From Scleromitrula shiraiana (Eukaryota; Ascomycota; Leotiomycetes; Helotiales; Sclerotiniaceae): a stretch of 64,000 nt of DNA. The translations under genes and the position numbers were made by a program. This document shows positions 35,918 through 47,335 of the stretch, in pieces; position 1 is the first letter of the stretch, and the number at the start of each line of letters is the position of its first letter. The notes beneath the pieces were generated by a model. It had not been told where the DNA came from. It saw only the letters and a program-made list of their open reading frames with translations, and did not search any database. The stretch lies in assembly GCA_028455995.1 (NCBI GenBank), contig JABELC010000002.1, forward strand, positions 1,736,001 to 1,800,000, read 5' to 3'.

Positions 35918-38090
35918 GTTAGGATATGAGGAGCGGTATGGATATGAATATGAATGAATGAATGAATGAATAAAACCAGCCATTCAATCTCTCTAAAGCA
36001 AAAGAAGAGACAGCTGCCAGCTGCCAGTGGGTGGTTATACCAGTAATAGAACCACACTTTAAGTAACAGTTGACATGATGATGATTGTTTAATAGGAGAT
36101 TAGACAATAGATGATTATCCTGATTGTTCGGTATTGTCACGGTGTTGGATATCTATGGGATCATCGTTGTCCTGAACTTGAATGTTTGGCATATGAGGAG
36201 ATGATGTGTATAATCATACCATTCACCGTCCGCTAGCTTATCTCGATCGTTCAACTGCTGGATAGCTATATACTTTCATTATATGCCTATATACAATACA
36301 ATACAATACAATACAAAAAACCCACAAGCGAATAAACACACGCGATTCAACCTCACTATTCCGAGTCATTTCACGCAACAACTTGTGCAGTATTATCAAT
36401 AATCCAAATTAATTCAAGTTTAAACAAAGCAAAATCCACTGGCATTATAAATAAATAGTCCGAGTCCATCACGGTTCAAAACCTCAATATAAGACAAGAT
36501 AGACGAGATCGTCTCCGAGTCGTCTATTTAACTAATATAACTTGAAACTGTGTTGTTTACTAGTAGATTGATACTTTAATAGCCTGAGTCTAGATTATTA
36601 TATTTATGTTGTATTATTTTTTTTTTAGATTATTATTATTATTACTAGTAGTAGATTATAGTTCTTGAGCTGGGTCTTTGGATGATTCAAATTAAGCTAT
36701 ATGCCAGTGATAGATTTTTAGACTCAGATTCAAGTTGTTAGATTAAGATATAGTCTAATAATACTAGTAGTACTAGTAAGTTATTTAACAATAATCTATT
36801 TAGTATACGAGTCGGATAATAATCTAATCAATACATGATAACTTAAATATCTACTAGTGTTTATTCAAGTTCTATATAATATAAAATCTAATTCTTAAAT
36901 TAAATCAAATTTATTATATATTAGTAGTAGTATTATATAAATCGCATATAATCATCTATCATATCTTAAACTATCAATCTAAACTATTAGTAGTACAATC
37001 TGACTATATTAAAACAAACTACTAGTATATACTAGTATATAGTAATCTAGATTTTCTATACTATATTATCTAATAACTTATCTAGTAAATAATCCAATTA
37101 CTAATAGTTTATCAAGAAACCATATACTATTAGATAGATGGATTGCAATGTACTAGTAGTCTGGATTATAGATTGCAACTTGAAGGATACTGGGTATATT
37201 GCAGTGGTGTGGGATAGGATATCGATATAAAGATGAGATTAACGAGAGGGAAAAGAAGTTGAATTATTTGGGGTATAGAAGGGAGGGAGGAGAGAGGAGA
37301 TTTTGATGGTGGTGTGGGGGTTTGTGTGTGGTGTGTGATGTGTGGGGTTTGTGTGTGGTGTATATGATGTATAGTATATAGTGTATGGTGTATAATGTAT
37401 AGTATATAATATATATATATAGCTAGAATTAAGATAAAACAAATCACCAAGAAAAAATCCACAGGTGATATAATCGTCAATGGTGACGAGGATAGAAAAT
37501 TGAGGGCTATAGATAGATAGATATATAGTAAAGTACATACGAGTAGTAACTGCAATACTCCAATCCAATCCATCATTATCATCATTAGCACTTGCCAAAC
37601 CAGCAACTTATACCAACATATTATCACACAAGCACCATATAAGAAAGAAACACGTATGATAGAATGAGAAAGACCAGAATTGATGTATATCGTGTTCGAA
37701 AGAGGTAGGAGGGGTAGAAAGAGTACGTATTGCTCCATTCATATCATATCCGCTATGCAAAATCCTAACAACACGACATAACACGACATAGCGTTACCCT
37801 CCCAGATAAACACCATGCAAACCAACCAACCACCCACCCCTCCCAAAAAATCCAATCCCTCAAAATTTGTATGTATGTCTATGTACTAGTGACCCTCTCC
37901 TTGCCTCTCTCTTCCCCAAAAAGTAAAGAAAACATTCGCATGCTAGCTAGCTACCAAGAACGCCTTGCGTGCATGTCCGTTCATCCATCCTATAATTTGT
38001 ACTCAAGTATGTACTCCAAATTCATATACTAATCAATTTCTTCATATTACCAACTCCCCTATGAATCCCACTATATGAGAAAGAAGAAGA
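35918..38090. other. AT-rich intergenic region with ACTAGT-rich core
   Basis: 2.2 kb between two converging genes. A strongly AT-rich core spans about 36480-37160 and is described separately. TGTGTGG/TATA-type simple sequence lies at about 37300-37420. A 190-codon minus-strand frame (37166-37738) is built mostly from this simple sequence and is not accepted. Confidence 0.55.
36540..37165. repeat. AT-rich block dense in ACTAGT/TAGTAG words
   Basis: ACTAGT, a 6-base palindrome, or its extension ACTAGTAGT occurs repeatedly (for example near 36559, 36645, 36770, 36778, 36853, 37020, 37033, 37152) in otherwise A/T-only sequence. The same motif reappears near 53350-53400. It may be decayed repeat sequence. 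Confidence 0.5.
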
Positions 38091-39331
38091 TCACTTCTTC
38101 CCATCATCATCACTATCTTCTTCCGGTCGTGAACTTGTACTTCCCACTACCGTTGGACTACTCTCTCCATCATAAAGAGGATCATAATCTTTATTTCCCG
38201 ATCTCAATCCCATTCGTCTCTTATTCTTTGGTGTTGACGGAGGAAGAGATTTCCCTTTCACTTTAGCTAAAACTTCATCGTCATCTTCCTCCTCTCCTGA
38301 ATGTATTTCATCACTACTTCCACTTGGATCGGAATAAGGTGTTCCTCCTTCTACAAATCCCGCATCACTATCATCATCCGGTATTCTTTCGTGTTCCGGT
38401 TTTTGATTTTTGATAAAGGAATCGATGATATAATATTGTGTCGCATTCATAATGACTGGGAAGACTAACATCACAAATATAACTTGTAATGCTTCATCAC
38501 CTTCAGTCCATCGTAATGCCCAATCTCCTATTCTTGAAATCCAAGGGAGGACTAGGAATATTATAAGAACACATAATTTCATACCAAGAAGGCCTATGAA
38601 ATATATTATAGATTGTTTGAACCACCAAAATGCCGAAGGTGGATGACCATAATTCCCTGATTGAATAGATTCGGGTGGATTTCCAACAGGTGTCATGGAG
38701 AAGAGAGCAGTAAGAATTCGAAGAAGGAATATGAGAATGGGAATACCGATCGTTGTCTATAGTGAGTCTTGTTAGAGACTGTATCTGTAATGTAGAAGAG
38801 AAAGATACTCACATCGATAGCCAGGTTCAATAAATAAAAACTACACGGATTTGGTTTATAATTTCCTTGCTCATCAACCATCCTCCTCGATACACTAATC
38901 GCATCAACTTTTATACTGAATTGCCCACTTGATAACATGCTCATTAATAAATTCGCAATATGTACCAATACACTTCCAACCACCTGTTTCGAAACATCAA
39001 AAAACCATATCTTCATAGGTCGTTGTGGTCTTTCTCTCCATCTCTTATATACTAACGCCAACAAAGCGAGCAACCCAAGAGATCCTTGAACGAGTATCGC
39101 AAAAGGTCCAAGTAGTTGGCATTCTCCATTCTCTGGTTGTGATTGTATATTATTATTTGTGTTGGTGGTAGAGGTGGCGAGAATTGAACTTGTTGTAGAT
39201 GTCGAATCAACCAGGTTGTGTAATAATGCGGAAGAAGCAGTTGCTATCGCAGATGTGAGAATAGATGTAGGTGTAGCATCTTCGAGGAAAGGTGGTATTG
39301 ATGTGGGCTCGACGCCCGGTGGTGGAAGCAT
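38091..39331 (-). CDS. STIMATE/TMEM110-family vacuolar membrane protein
   Basis: Seen: exons 39331..38813 and 38756..38091 give 394 residues. The N-terminal about 65 residues are Ser/Thr-rich. The core has four to five membrane spans with family features: CQLLGPFAILVQGSLGLLAL, RPMKIWFFDVSKQVVGS, VHIANLLMS, CSFYLLNLAIDVTTIGIPI, and WFKQSIIYFIGLLGMKLCVL. The C-terminus (from about 290) is a charged cytosolic tail with DDDSDAG, EEEDDDE and a Lys-rich end. Known: yeast YPL162C is a vacuolar membrane protein of unknown function, and the animal relative STIMATE acts at ER-plasma membrane contacts. Start is the only ATG before the core, and the intron has a GTGAGT donor. Function here is open. Confidence 0.85.
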
Positions 39332-39940
39332 TAGCTGTTTTGTATGATGAAAAGTTGATGTTTGTAAAGGAGGTTAAAGGATCGAAAGGGTTGTAATAGA
39401 TGAATAGTTGTTATTATTATATGGTGATTCGATATGATTCAAATAAATTATTTTGTGACGGAAGAGGAGTCGTGAGTAAGAAAGATTGAAGAGAGTATTT
39501 GTATGAGTATCAAGAATTTACTTGGATTGAATAGCCCTGGAGCAAACAACGATGAAGTGGATTGGAGAGGTTAAGGTTATCTGTTTAGTGACGCGCAGTG
39601 ACGAGAAGAGGAGAGAGGAAGATTAATGAATCCTTGTTAGTCCTGACAAAACATCCAACTAAAATTTATTTATTAGGTTGTTTAGGTAATAAATATTTGC
39701 CAAGAGAAGTTTGAAGATATAGAAATAGTGAATATTGTCTATGGGTGGAGGGGGGGAGTAACTTGAAACAATGAGAACAATAATAATAACAATTCAAAAG
39801 TAATAAAAGTAAGTAAGTAAGAGGAGGATGATATAATAATACTATTAAAATAGGATATCTATCATTATTGAGTAGAATACAAAAAAGAATAGAATAATAA
39901 TCAAAGTGTGATCTTATTCCAATCCCAATACTAGAAGCTG

Positions 39941-40040
39941 AGTAGGAAAGAGTAGGAAAGAGTAGGAAAGAGTAGGAAAGAGTAGGAAAGAGTAGGAAAG
40001 AGTAGGAAAGAGTAGGAAAGAGTAGGAAAGAGTAGGAAAG
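39941..40040. repeat. 10-bp minisatellite (AGTAGGAAAG)10
   Basis: Ten perfect copies of AGTAGGAAAG, then degenerating AGTAGAAAGTGTAGAAAG units. Purine-only on the plus strand except for the T of each unit. Confidence 0.97.
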
Positions 40041-40458
40041 AGTAGAAAGTGTAGAAAGTATAGAAAGAGGCGTTGAGGCTAAAGAATTGTTGGAGGTTTT
40101 ACTCCTTAGAATTCATGGCCATGATATTTTGGAGATACCAAGCCTCTTTTAAGCTTAGATGACTAAACCCATTAGAGCGGGGGACAATCAGAAGGTCCGA
40201 TCCTAGTAGTCCGTTTTGAAACTTTAATTTCGAGCCTTTTAAGAGGTCTACGGCTATTTAAACTTACTATAGTAGTTCTAGCACGTGTACTTACCTATAA
40301 TATATGATATTTAGTATCTTAAGTTAAACTTTGAAGGTTATTTTAGTTACATACTAAGTTTTGGGGACCTAATTCAAAATCCATATCATTGGAATCTAGA
40401 CACTGGCACTTATTAATTTTTTATTTATTGGAGGTATAACAATGAAGGCCGTTATATT

Positions 40459-40502
40459 ACTACTACTACTACTACTACTTCTACTACTACTACTACCACT
40501 AC
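40459..40502. repeat. (TAC)n trinucleotide repeat
   Basis: TAC/ACT units with one TTC interruption, upstream of the kinase gene. Confidence 0.88.
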
Positions 40503-41129
40503 CGAAATTCATTGGATTGAATCATAGGCCATAGGAAACAAGTATGAAACATAACATGCATCATTCACTGTCTCAAATCGGATTTCTATACAAAAAAGTC
40601 CTTATGAAACAATTCTCATCCGATATATCAATTTAATAGGTAGCGAGTTGAAGTTTTGAATGTATGCTTACTAGTAGTTAATGAACAATCATATGAATTA
40701 CTTATTAGCTCCATAGATACATAGCCAAACTTAGCACTATAATTATTCAAAAAATACCAGGCCAAATCTTGGCATCAGCACTTTTATGAAGTACTATGAT
40801 GTCGACACATCGTCAGTTGCTCTTTCAACCATCTTACCAAAAAAACTTCAGTGTAGCTACAACATCTACTCGAGGAAGTGAAAGATGAAAAATATGAATG
40901 TAGAAATAAATTTACTACAATGTTTCACTCCATCTACCCCTTCGATGGTAAGAATTACAATTAGTTTCTAGGGACCCTAAATTCACTATCTATACCTTAA
41001 TCGTCGATCGCGGGGCGGGGTAGCAATCATCCACCCCTCCACCCCACAAACAAACCTCTTCTTGAACTTCCCCTCCAAATCACTAAACTCATCCCTCAAT
41101 GCTAACCCAACACCCACCACCTCTCTAAA

Positions 41130-42309
41130 ATGACAACCACTACCCTCCCTCCTCCCCAACCCCAACCTCAATCTCAATCTCAACCCCAACCCCCCATCCA
41201 CGACGACAAAACCCCCCACATCCTCCCCTTCATCCTCACCCACTTCACCACCCACACCCACACCCACACCGACCCCACGACCCCCTTCCTAATCGGCCTC
41301 AACGGGATCCAAGGCGCCGGAAAAACAACCCTAGTATCCCAGCTCTACCAAAAATTAACCGTCGATCATGGTATCGAGACTCTGGTGCTTAGTATTGATG
41401 ATTTGTATTTGACGCGGGAGGATCAGGAGAGGTTGGCTAGGGAGAATGAGGGGAATGCTTTGGTTAGGTTTAGGGGGGAACCTGGTTTGTTTTTTGTTTT
41501 ATCTCTTCTTTTATTTTTCTCGGAATTTTTTTTTTAAATAATGTTATTAATCCCTCCTCTCCTCTCCTCTCCTCTCCTCTCCTCTGCGCTTCGATTTTCT
41601 CCTCCCCATGTAAATCTCATATGATATCCACAAATCGAATGAACATAGCAAAATACTAACCCGCACCGGCGACGCCCCAACAGGAACCCACGACATACCC
41701 CTCCTAACCCAGCTCTTCTCATCGCTGCTCTCCTCGCACCCCACCCGCATCCCCGTGTACGACAAAACCGCGCACTCGGGCCTGGGCGACCGCCTCCCCC
41801 CCTCCACCTTCCGCACCGTCAATACCCCCAATACGCCCCCCATCCGCCTCATCATCCTCGAGGGCTGGTGCGTCGGCTTCCGCTCCCTCTGCCCCTCTGC
41901 CATCGCCTCCAAACATGAGGCCGCTCGATCCTACCCCGCAGACATCTATACCACGCTTCCGTCTCACCCTCTCAGCTCCCTCCTCTTTGTGAATGAGAAG
42001 CTCAAGGAATACGACTCCATAACATCGAAATTCAACATATTCATCCACCTCGACGCGGAAAATCCAGAGTGGGTGTACGAGTGGCGGGAAGAGGCGGAGG
42101 AAAAGACGAGGAGGGAGAAGGGGACAGGGAGGGGGATGACGCGGGAGCAGGTGCGGGAGTTTGTGGATGGGTATTTTCCCGCTTATGAGTTGTATCTTGA
42201 GGGGGTGAGGAGGGGGATTTTTGCGGAGCAGGGGGAGCGGGGGAGCGGGAGACAGTTGAGGTTGGTGGTTGGGAGGGATAGGGGGGTGAGGGGGGTGGAG
42301 AGGATTTAG
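41130..42309 (+). CDS. P-loop kinase of the Tda10 / D-glycerate 3-kinase family
   Basis: Seen: exons 41130..41484 and 41684..42309 give 326 residues. Motifs: Walker A GIQGAGKTT at about residues 60-68, LSIDDLYLTREDQERLA, RGEPGTHDIP across the splice, VYDKTAHSGLGDR, ILEGWCVGFR, and the lid region MTREQVREFVDGYFPAYELY. The first 35 residues are a Pro/Gln/Thr-rich extension. Known: yeast Tda10 (YGR205W) is an ATP-binding protein with this kinase fold, and plant homologues phosphorylate glycerate. Substrate here unproven. The intron is 199 nt, starts GTTTGT (weaker donor) and contains a (CTCCT)n run, which could vary in length. Exon 2 and exon 1 ends are GC-rich compared with the flanks. Confidence 0.85.
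41549..41586. repeat. (CTCCT)n repeat inside the kinase-gene intron
   Basis: About seven pentamer units within the 41485-41683 intron, on the pyrimidine-rich strand. Confidence 0.85.
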
Positions 42310-42715
42310 GAGGTGTGGGGGGTTGATGTGTATTTATTTGTGGGCATTAGAATGGGGGATGAAAGGTAAATAAATGATAGAGGAAATGTAAGTTTTTGTT
42401 TTTTGGATTGCTATACTCTAGCTGATATCGATTGCTATATAATTATTGCTTCGTAGCTAAATTGCAAATGGGTATCTATAGATAGCTAACTAGAACTCCG
42501 CGTAATTGAGAAAATAAAAACCCGATTCATACATATCAACAATCTCTTCATTGCACATATTGTCGTACCAAAACACCACGCCCATATATGCAAAAGCAAA
42601 AGTGAAATCGTCTTGAAGTAGCCATTATATCATATCAGATCAGATCAGATCAGATCAGATCAGATCAGATCACTGCAGGTCAAATCCCATCCATCCCATC
42701 CCATCTCAACTCAAC
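42310..42715. other. Convergent intergenic region with (ATCAG)n
   Basis: About 400 bases between the two gene ends. It holds a run of about eight ATCAG units at 42631-42672, followed by CCCAT and CAACT repeats at about 42685-42720. Confidence 0.7.
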
Positions 42716-44227
42716 TCAACCCATCCTCCCCCCAATAACCGTCTTAGCCCCCCTCCTCATCCTCTCCATATCCTCAACAAACGCCTCATAACTCCCCCTA
42801 ACCCTCTTCTCCCTGACCTCCATCTCCCCCTCCAACCTCGCAACCGTCTCCCTCTTCTCCTTCCTCGCCTCCTTCATCTTCTGCATCACATCTCCAAACC
42901 GCGTCAAGAACCAATCGCCCGCTTCCTCCCACTCGTATTTCGACATGCCGCTAAAATAATCATTCAGCGCTTTGCGGCGCTCGTCGTGGTTATTTGCGCT
43001 CGAGGTGCGCAGCTCGTTGACGTGATGGGTGATGCGTTCCTCGAATGGGAGGTTGGATATTGATAGATCGTGGTCGCTGAAGGGTTCGGGGGCTTTGGGA
43101 ACGGTCTCGAATGATTCGTCTCTTAGCTCTTCGTAGGACATTAGTCTTAGAACTCCATCATCATAATCGGGTACGATTGGACCGGTGTTGATGTGTTGAG
43201 GAGCTGGATCAGAACGTTGAGAAAAAACTGGAGGTCGAGATTGAAGCATTGGTTGTTCAACTGTAATAGCGGTATCATCCGAATAAGCTTCCTCAGAATC
43301 TTCATCCTGATAAACTGGTTGTCTGCCGTTATTATCTGGCAATTCTTCTTCAATTGCTGCGGAGTTTGGGAATAATTCATCCTTTGCCGATTGAGTTGCA
43401 GCTTGTGCTAATTTAGATACAGCTGCTGATGCACCCGTCTCTTCGGAATATCCACGTTTCCTAGAGCCTGCAGCGTCTTTTATGCCATTGGAAGGCAATG
43501 CAACCGGGGCTACAATTGAATGGCCTTGAGCTGCCGAAAATCGACCACTAATTGCCTTTCCTTTTCGTCTTGTAGGGCTAACTTGAACATGCTGATCGTA
43601 CTCAGGCTCATTGAACATTGGTTTTGGTGTCTGACTTTGCTTGAAACTCATATGAAGAGGTTGCGAACTTCCAAAGGGGGGTTGACGCCGATGTAGCTCA
43701 TTAAAGAGGTCTTGCTCATCCGCATATCGTTGCGGATCTTCTTCAGATATGCCCGATAAATCGGGTTCATCAAACCCTCCGTTATGATGATGGAATGGGT
43801 GCCCTATCTCCCCATGTTGATTCTCGTCGTTATATTGTTCGTTATTGCCATCACCTGCATAAGGCGCATCGCCGCTGACCGTTCTATCAAAGTCACTACC
43901 AATTGAGGAAGCATCAAATATATCACCATCTTTTGTATTGTATGATTGCTGCTGTGGTGGATATGTATAATTTGATTGGGTGGGTGTATTTCGTCTAGGT
44001 GGTGGGGGATTCATTGGTTGAAGAGGGTTTCGTATATAATCAGAACCAGGCAGGTGATTCTCATTCGTATGAATAGGGACTTGATCGGTCGAAATATGAC
44101 TTGTTCTCTTGATATTTATTTTTGAATTTTGAGCGATTTGGTGACGAGTTGAATTGATTGGAGGGGTTGATTGTCGTTGTGGATTGGTGTTGCGAGAGCC
44201 GATAAAACTTGCAAGTGTTCCTGACAT
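42716..44227 (-). CDS. Ecm11-domain-like protein (putative)
   Basis: Seen: one 503-residue frame with no intron, signal or membrane span. The first about 370 residues are disordered-looking (Asn/Gln/Pro/Ser-rich) with scattered acidic patches. The last about 110 residues are ordered: FEERITHHVNELRTS, LNDYFSGMSKYEWEEAGDWF, then FGDVMQKMKEARKEKRETVA and a heptad-like helix to the end. Known: this C-terminal layout (YF.GM...EWEE.GDWF plus coiled helix) resembles the fungal Ecm11 domain; yeast Ecm11 is a SUMO-regulated component of the meiotic synaptonemal complex central region. The assignment rests on my reading of the motif, so moderate confidence. Start 44227 is the first ATG. Confidence 0.62.
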   Translation of the reverse strand: MSGTLASFIGSRNTNPQRQSTPPINSTRHQIAQNSKINIKRTSHISTDQVPIHTNENHLPGSDYIRNPLQPMNPPPPRRNTPTQSNYTYPPQQQSYNTKDGDIFDASSIGSDFDRTVSGDAPYAGDGNNEQYNDENQHGEIGHPFHHHNGGFDEPDLSGISEEDPQRYADEQDLFNELHRRQPPFGSSQPLHMSFKQSQTPKPMFNEPEYDQHVQVSPTRRKGKAISGRFSAAQGHSIVAPVALPSNGIKDAAGSRKRGYSEETGASAAVSKLAQAATQSAKDELFPNSAAIEEELPDNNGRQPVYQDEDSEEAYSDDTAITVEQPMLQSRPPVFSQRSDPAPQHINTGPIVPDYDDGVLRLMSYEELRDESFETVPKAPEPFSDHDLSISNLPFEERITHHVNELRTSSANNHDERRKALNDYFSGMSKYEWEEAGDWFLTRFGDVMQKMKEARKEKRETVARLEGEMEVREKRVRGSYEAFVEDMERMRRGAKTVIGGRMG

Positions 44228-45131
44228 TTTGTAAAAATTTGATATCGGAAAATTTGAGATGCACGCGCAGATTTAGTATGATTGGAAGAGTGGAGACAGA
44301 CGCAGATGGTACAGTATGAATGAATGGCTCAATCAGAATCTCGAGTGATGAATGTAAAGTTGAAGAAAGGTAATATGAAAATGAATATTATGTGTTGCCC
44401 AATAGTGATCAATCAACTGAACTCAGAAAAGAGATTGTCTATGAGATTCTAAGCATAAAAATGAATACTTTCTTATGCTTCAAGAATGCTGTTATGCTTC
44501 AAGAATGCTGAATGTTAATTATACAGGAATTGTAGATCACTCACAACATGGTAATTTTGTGTAGTAAAATGAAGTTGAGAACTTTGTAGTTTATTTATTT
44601 TCCGCGGCTTTCCATTCTTACGCGTTACAAATGTAAGAACGCGGTATCCCGTGATTCACACAGAAAGCAGAACTTTTGAGGTGGATAATGAGTATTACAT
44701 TGCATATGCGACCTAATCCATTTTCCAATGTCCGTTCAAGATATAAACATTCGAATATTGTGAGCCGATTGATTTTGATTGTTTGTTTACAATACAGACA
44801 TTGAAACATCTGTTGAGCCGAAGCATTTTGAATGTCTGTAGAATACTAATACTCAAACAAAAGCATTTATGACTGTATTGTATATCAACTGAACAGACAT
44901 TGAAAGGTTAGATAGCTCGATGGGATACATCTACCCAGGTGAATTATGCAGGTTTTTCACAGCTTATTGCTCTTCAATATATTATATAGATGACTTCATT
45001 TTTGTTTGCAATAAAATCTAAAGTAGGAAAATAATACTACGTAACATGCGTACTACCCAGCTATCTATCATACATACAAACCACCGAACGCGTTAAAGAG
45101 ATATCATTCTTCGTATTACAAACCCATCTCA
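44228..45131. other. Intergenic region between the Ecm11-like and acyl-CoA synthetase genes
   Basis: About 900 bases. From about 44690 to 44905 it holds decayed copies of the dispersed CAATGTCTATT/GAACATTC family (ATGTCCGTTCAAGATATAAACATTCGAAT, reverse copy CTGAACAGACATTGAAA). No gene seen. Confidence 0.5.
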
Positions 45132-47335
45132 TTAGTTGTTATTAGTATATGAAGAGTCAACTTCTTTCTTGTACTTCTCCAAAATCTTCTTTCGTTGCAA
45201 TTTTTGTGCCGATGTAACCAAGCCCTATGATTGATATTAGCATGAAATCAGCACTTTGTGAAACATAGATATACTGACATTTTGAGGAGTCCATTCTTCA
45301 TCAGCCAAAACAACGCCTTCAATAATCTCAATTCCTGATAATCCTCCTGATCTACCAGCCTGTTGTAATTCCTTCAATACCGCATCTTGGATCTTCTTCT
45401 CGTGAACTAATTCTTCGATACTACCTCCAGAAACACCGATTCGTTCCGCTAACTTCTTCAATGCAGGCTCAGCTGGAACGATCAATGCAATTGGCTTCGT
45501 TCTTTGTTGATCAGCGTAAACACAAATGTTTGCCACTACTGTAGCAGAACGGTAGATAGATTCGAGCTTTTCGAGGGCGATGTATTCTCCGTTCAAAGTC
45601 TTTACTAGGTTCTTCTTTCGATCAATGATGCAGAGATGACCATTCTTGTCAAACTCTCCAATATCGCCAGTCTTGAACCATCCGTCCTCGGTTAAAGCTG
45701 CCTTTGTCTCCTCTTCATTGTTGTAATAACCATCCATAACAGGTGCGCCTCTAATCCAAACCTCTCCTTGAGGATTTGGTTTATTTGTTGAGAAGTATCC
45801 CGCATCTGCAAAATCAACCAGCTTGATTTCAATAGATCCGGGAATATTACCCATAGCCTCGTCAGTCCATTCCATGGGATCCATCAAAGCGCCCATGGCA
45901 GTGGTCTCAGTCAAGCCATAACCGCTGATCATAGGTGTAATAGCCATAGAGATGAAACGTTGAGTATCCTTGGAAATTGGACCACCGCCATTCAAACATA
46001 TCCTAAGTCGTCCACCAGTAGCTTCCTTGACTTTCTTGAATACTACTGCATCCAAAAGTTCTGCACCAGGAAGGCCGTAACGTAATAAGTTATTCTTTGC
46101 CCATAGCGCACCCCAGAAAAGATTTCTGAGAATTGGACTTCCGCTGTTGACTTTGGCAACGATACCCTTCTTCACTGATTCCCAGACCGCGGGAACTCCT
46201 ACTAGCACAGTCGGCTTAAATTCTCGAATATCTCCCTTGCAATTTTTGACTGATGTATCCGATAAAGTCTTGGGATTTCCATAACCCATAGTTCCACCCC
46301 AGTATAAGCAAGCATTTTCAAAGACGAATTCGAGAATATGTGCAAGTGGTAGATATGCTAAAAGACCATCACCAGGACCGAGATATGGCTCGACAATTAC
46401 ACTGACACCAGCAACTAGAAAAGATATAAGTTAGTGGATTATACGTTTAGCTCATTAATATCGTAGAACTTACTAGCCGCAACAACTGCCTTGTGCTTAA
46501 TTGGTACTCCTTTTGGTGGACCAGTAGATCCTGATGTATACATGATACAACATAAATCCTCTGGTTCAGGGGCTACCGCATCAATTGGATTATCTTCACC
46601 GAGTTTTCGAAGATCTTCAAAACTCAAAATCTTAAGCTTCTCATGTGCCTTCTTAAGACTGTCGATATTTTCCTGTTTGACTTCGTGCTGATTGTTCCAA
46701 ATAACATATTGAATATCCGTAGCTTCTTTGAGGGGGTTGATAAGTATTGGTAACAAATGAGGATCCAAGAAGATAGCCTTTGCCTTTGTCGCAACTAATG
46801 AATGCTTTAAACCATCCTCTCCAAGGGTATCATATGCTGTAACAATTGGCATTGATTGGGAAACGGCACCATGAGCGGACGCTAACCAATGGGCACTGGT
46901 TGCAGCAAAGATGTGTACTCGATCGTCTTTCTTCAATCCCAACTTTCGATATCCGGCTCCAATTTGTAGAATTAACTTTTCGTAATCTTGAAAGCTCATA
47001 TATTCATAAGGGCCAAGTTCGAAATATGTCCATTTCTTATCGACCTCTCGTTGTTCACCATCAATCATCTTCTTCACCTTTTTCGACTCTTGATGTGTTT
47101 TGACCAACTTGCGACTCCCAACACATTTCGCATTACCATACTTCTCCGAGCTTCGTTTGATGATATCGAAAATAGTTGCCACATCTTCTGAAGGACGAGT
47201 AACAAGCTTGTTGGCAGTTAAAGTATGTCTTCTAGGAATCGTCTCGCCATCTACGGGATTGTAACCAGGAGCTTCAGCACTGAATGGTGGCGAATGCACA
47301 ATGCGAGGTTGAACCGTAGCATTTCTAAGTGACAT
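45132..47335 (-). CDS. Long-chain fatty acid-CoA ligase (Faa1/Faa4 type)
   Basis: Seen: exons 47335..46474, 46414..45279 and 45224..45132 give 696 residues. Motifs: the AMP-binding P-loop YTSGSTGPPKGVP at about residues 267-279; GDGLLAYLPLAHILEF; YWGGTMGYGN; the adenylate motif SGYGLTETTAMGAL; and GWFKTGDIGEFDKNGHLCIIDRKKNLVKT, the fatty-acyl signature region. The C-terminus is LVTSAQKLQRKKILEKYKKE, usual for the family. Known: Faa enzymes activate C12-C18 fatty acids for lipid synthesis, beta-oxidation and protein acylation, on lipid droplets and the ER. No clear peroxisomal tail (ends NNN). Introns are 54-59 nt; the 45278 donor is GTCAGT, a weaker site. Confidence 0.94.

Larger units (their letters stand above)
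39332..41129. other. Divergent intergenic region with minisatellite
   Basis: 1.8 kb holding the promoters of the STIMATE-type and Tda10-type genes. It contains the 10-bp minisatellite at 39941-40040 and a (TAC)n run at about 40459-40500. No gene seen. Confidence 0.55.

Noticed and set aside
37166..37738. 190-codon and 119-codon minus-strand frames at 37.2-37.7 kb
   Set aside because: Built from TATA- and CACACC-type simple sequence (YTIHHTLYTIHH, THHTQTPTPPS).
39941..40040. Direct repeats considered as a CRISPR-like array
   Set aside because: The units are contiguous with no spacers, in a eukaryotic genome; these are minisatellites.
41719..42048. Minus-strand frames over exon 2 of the Tda10-like gene
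   Set aside because: Antisense shadow of a GC-rich coding exon; the plus-strand reading has family motifs.
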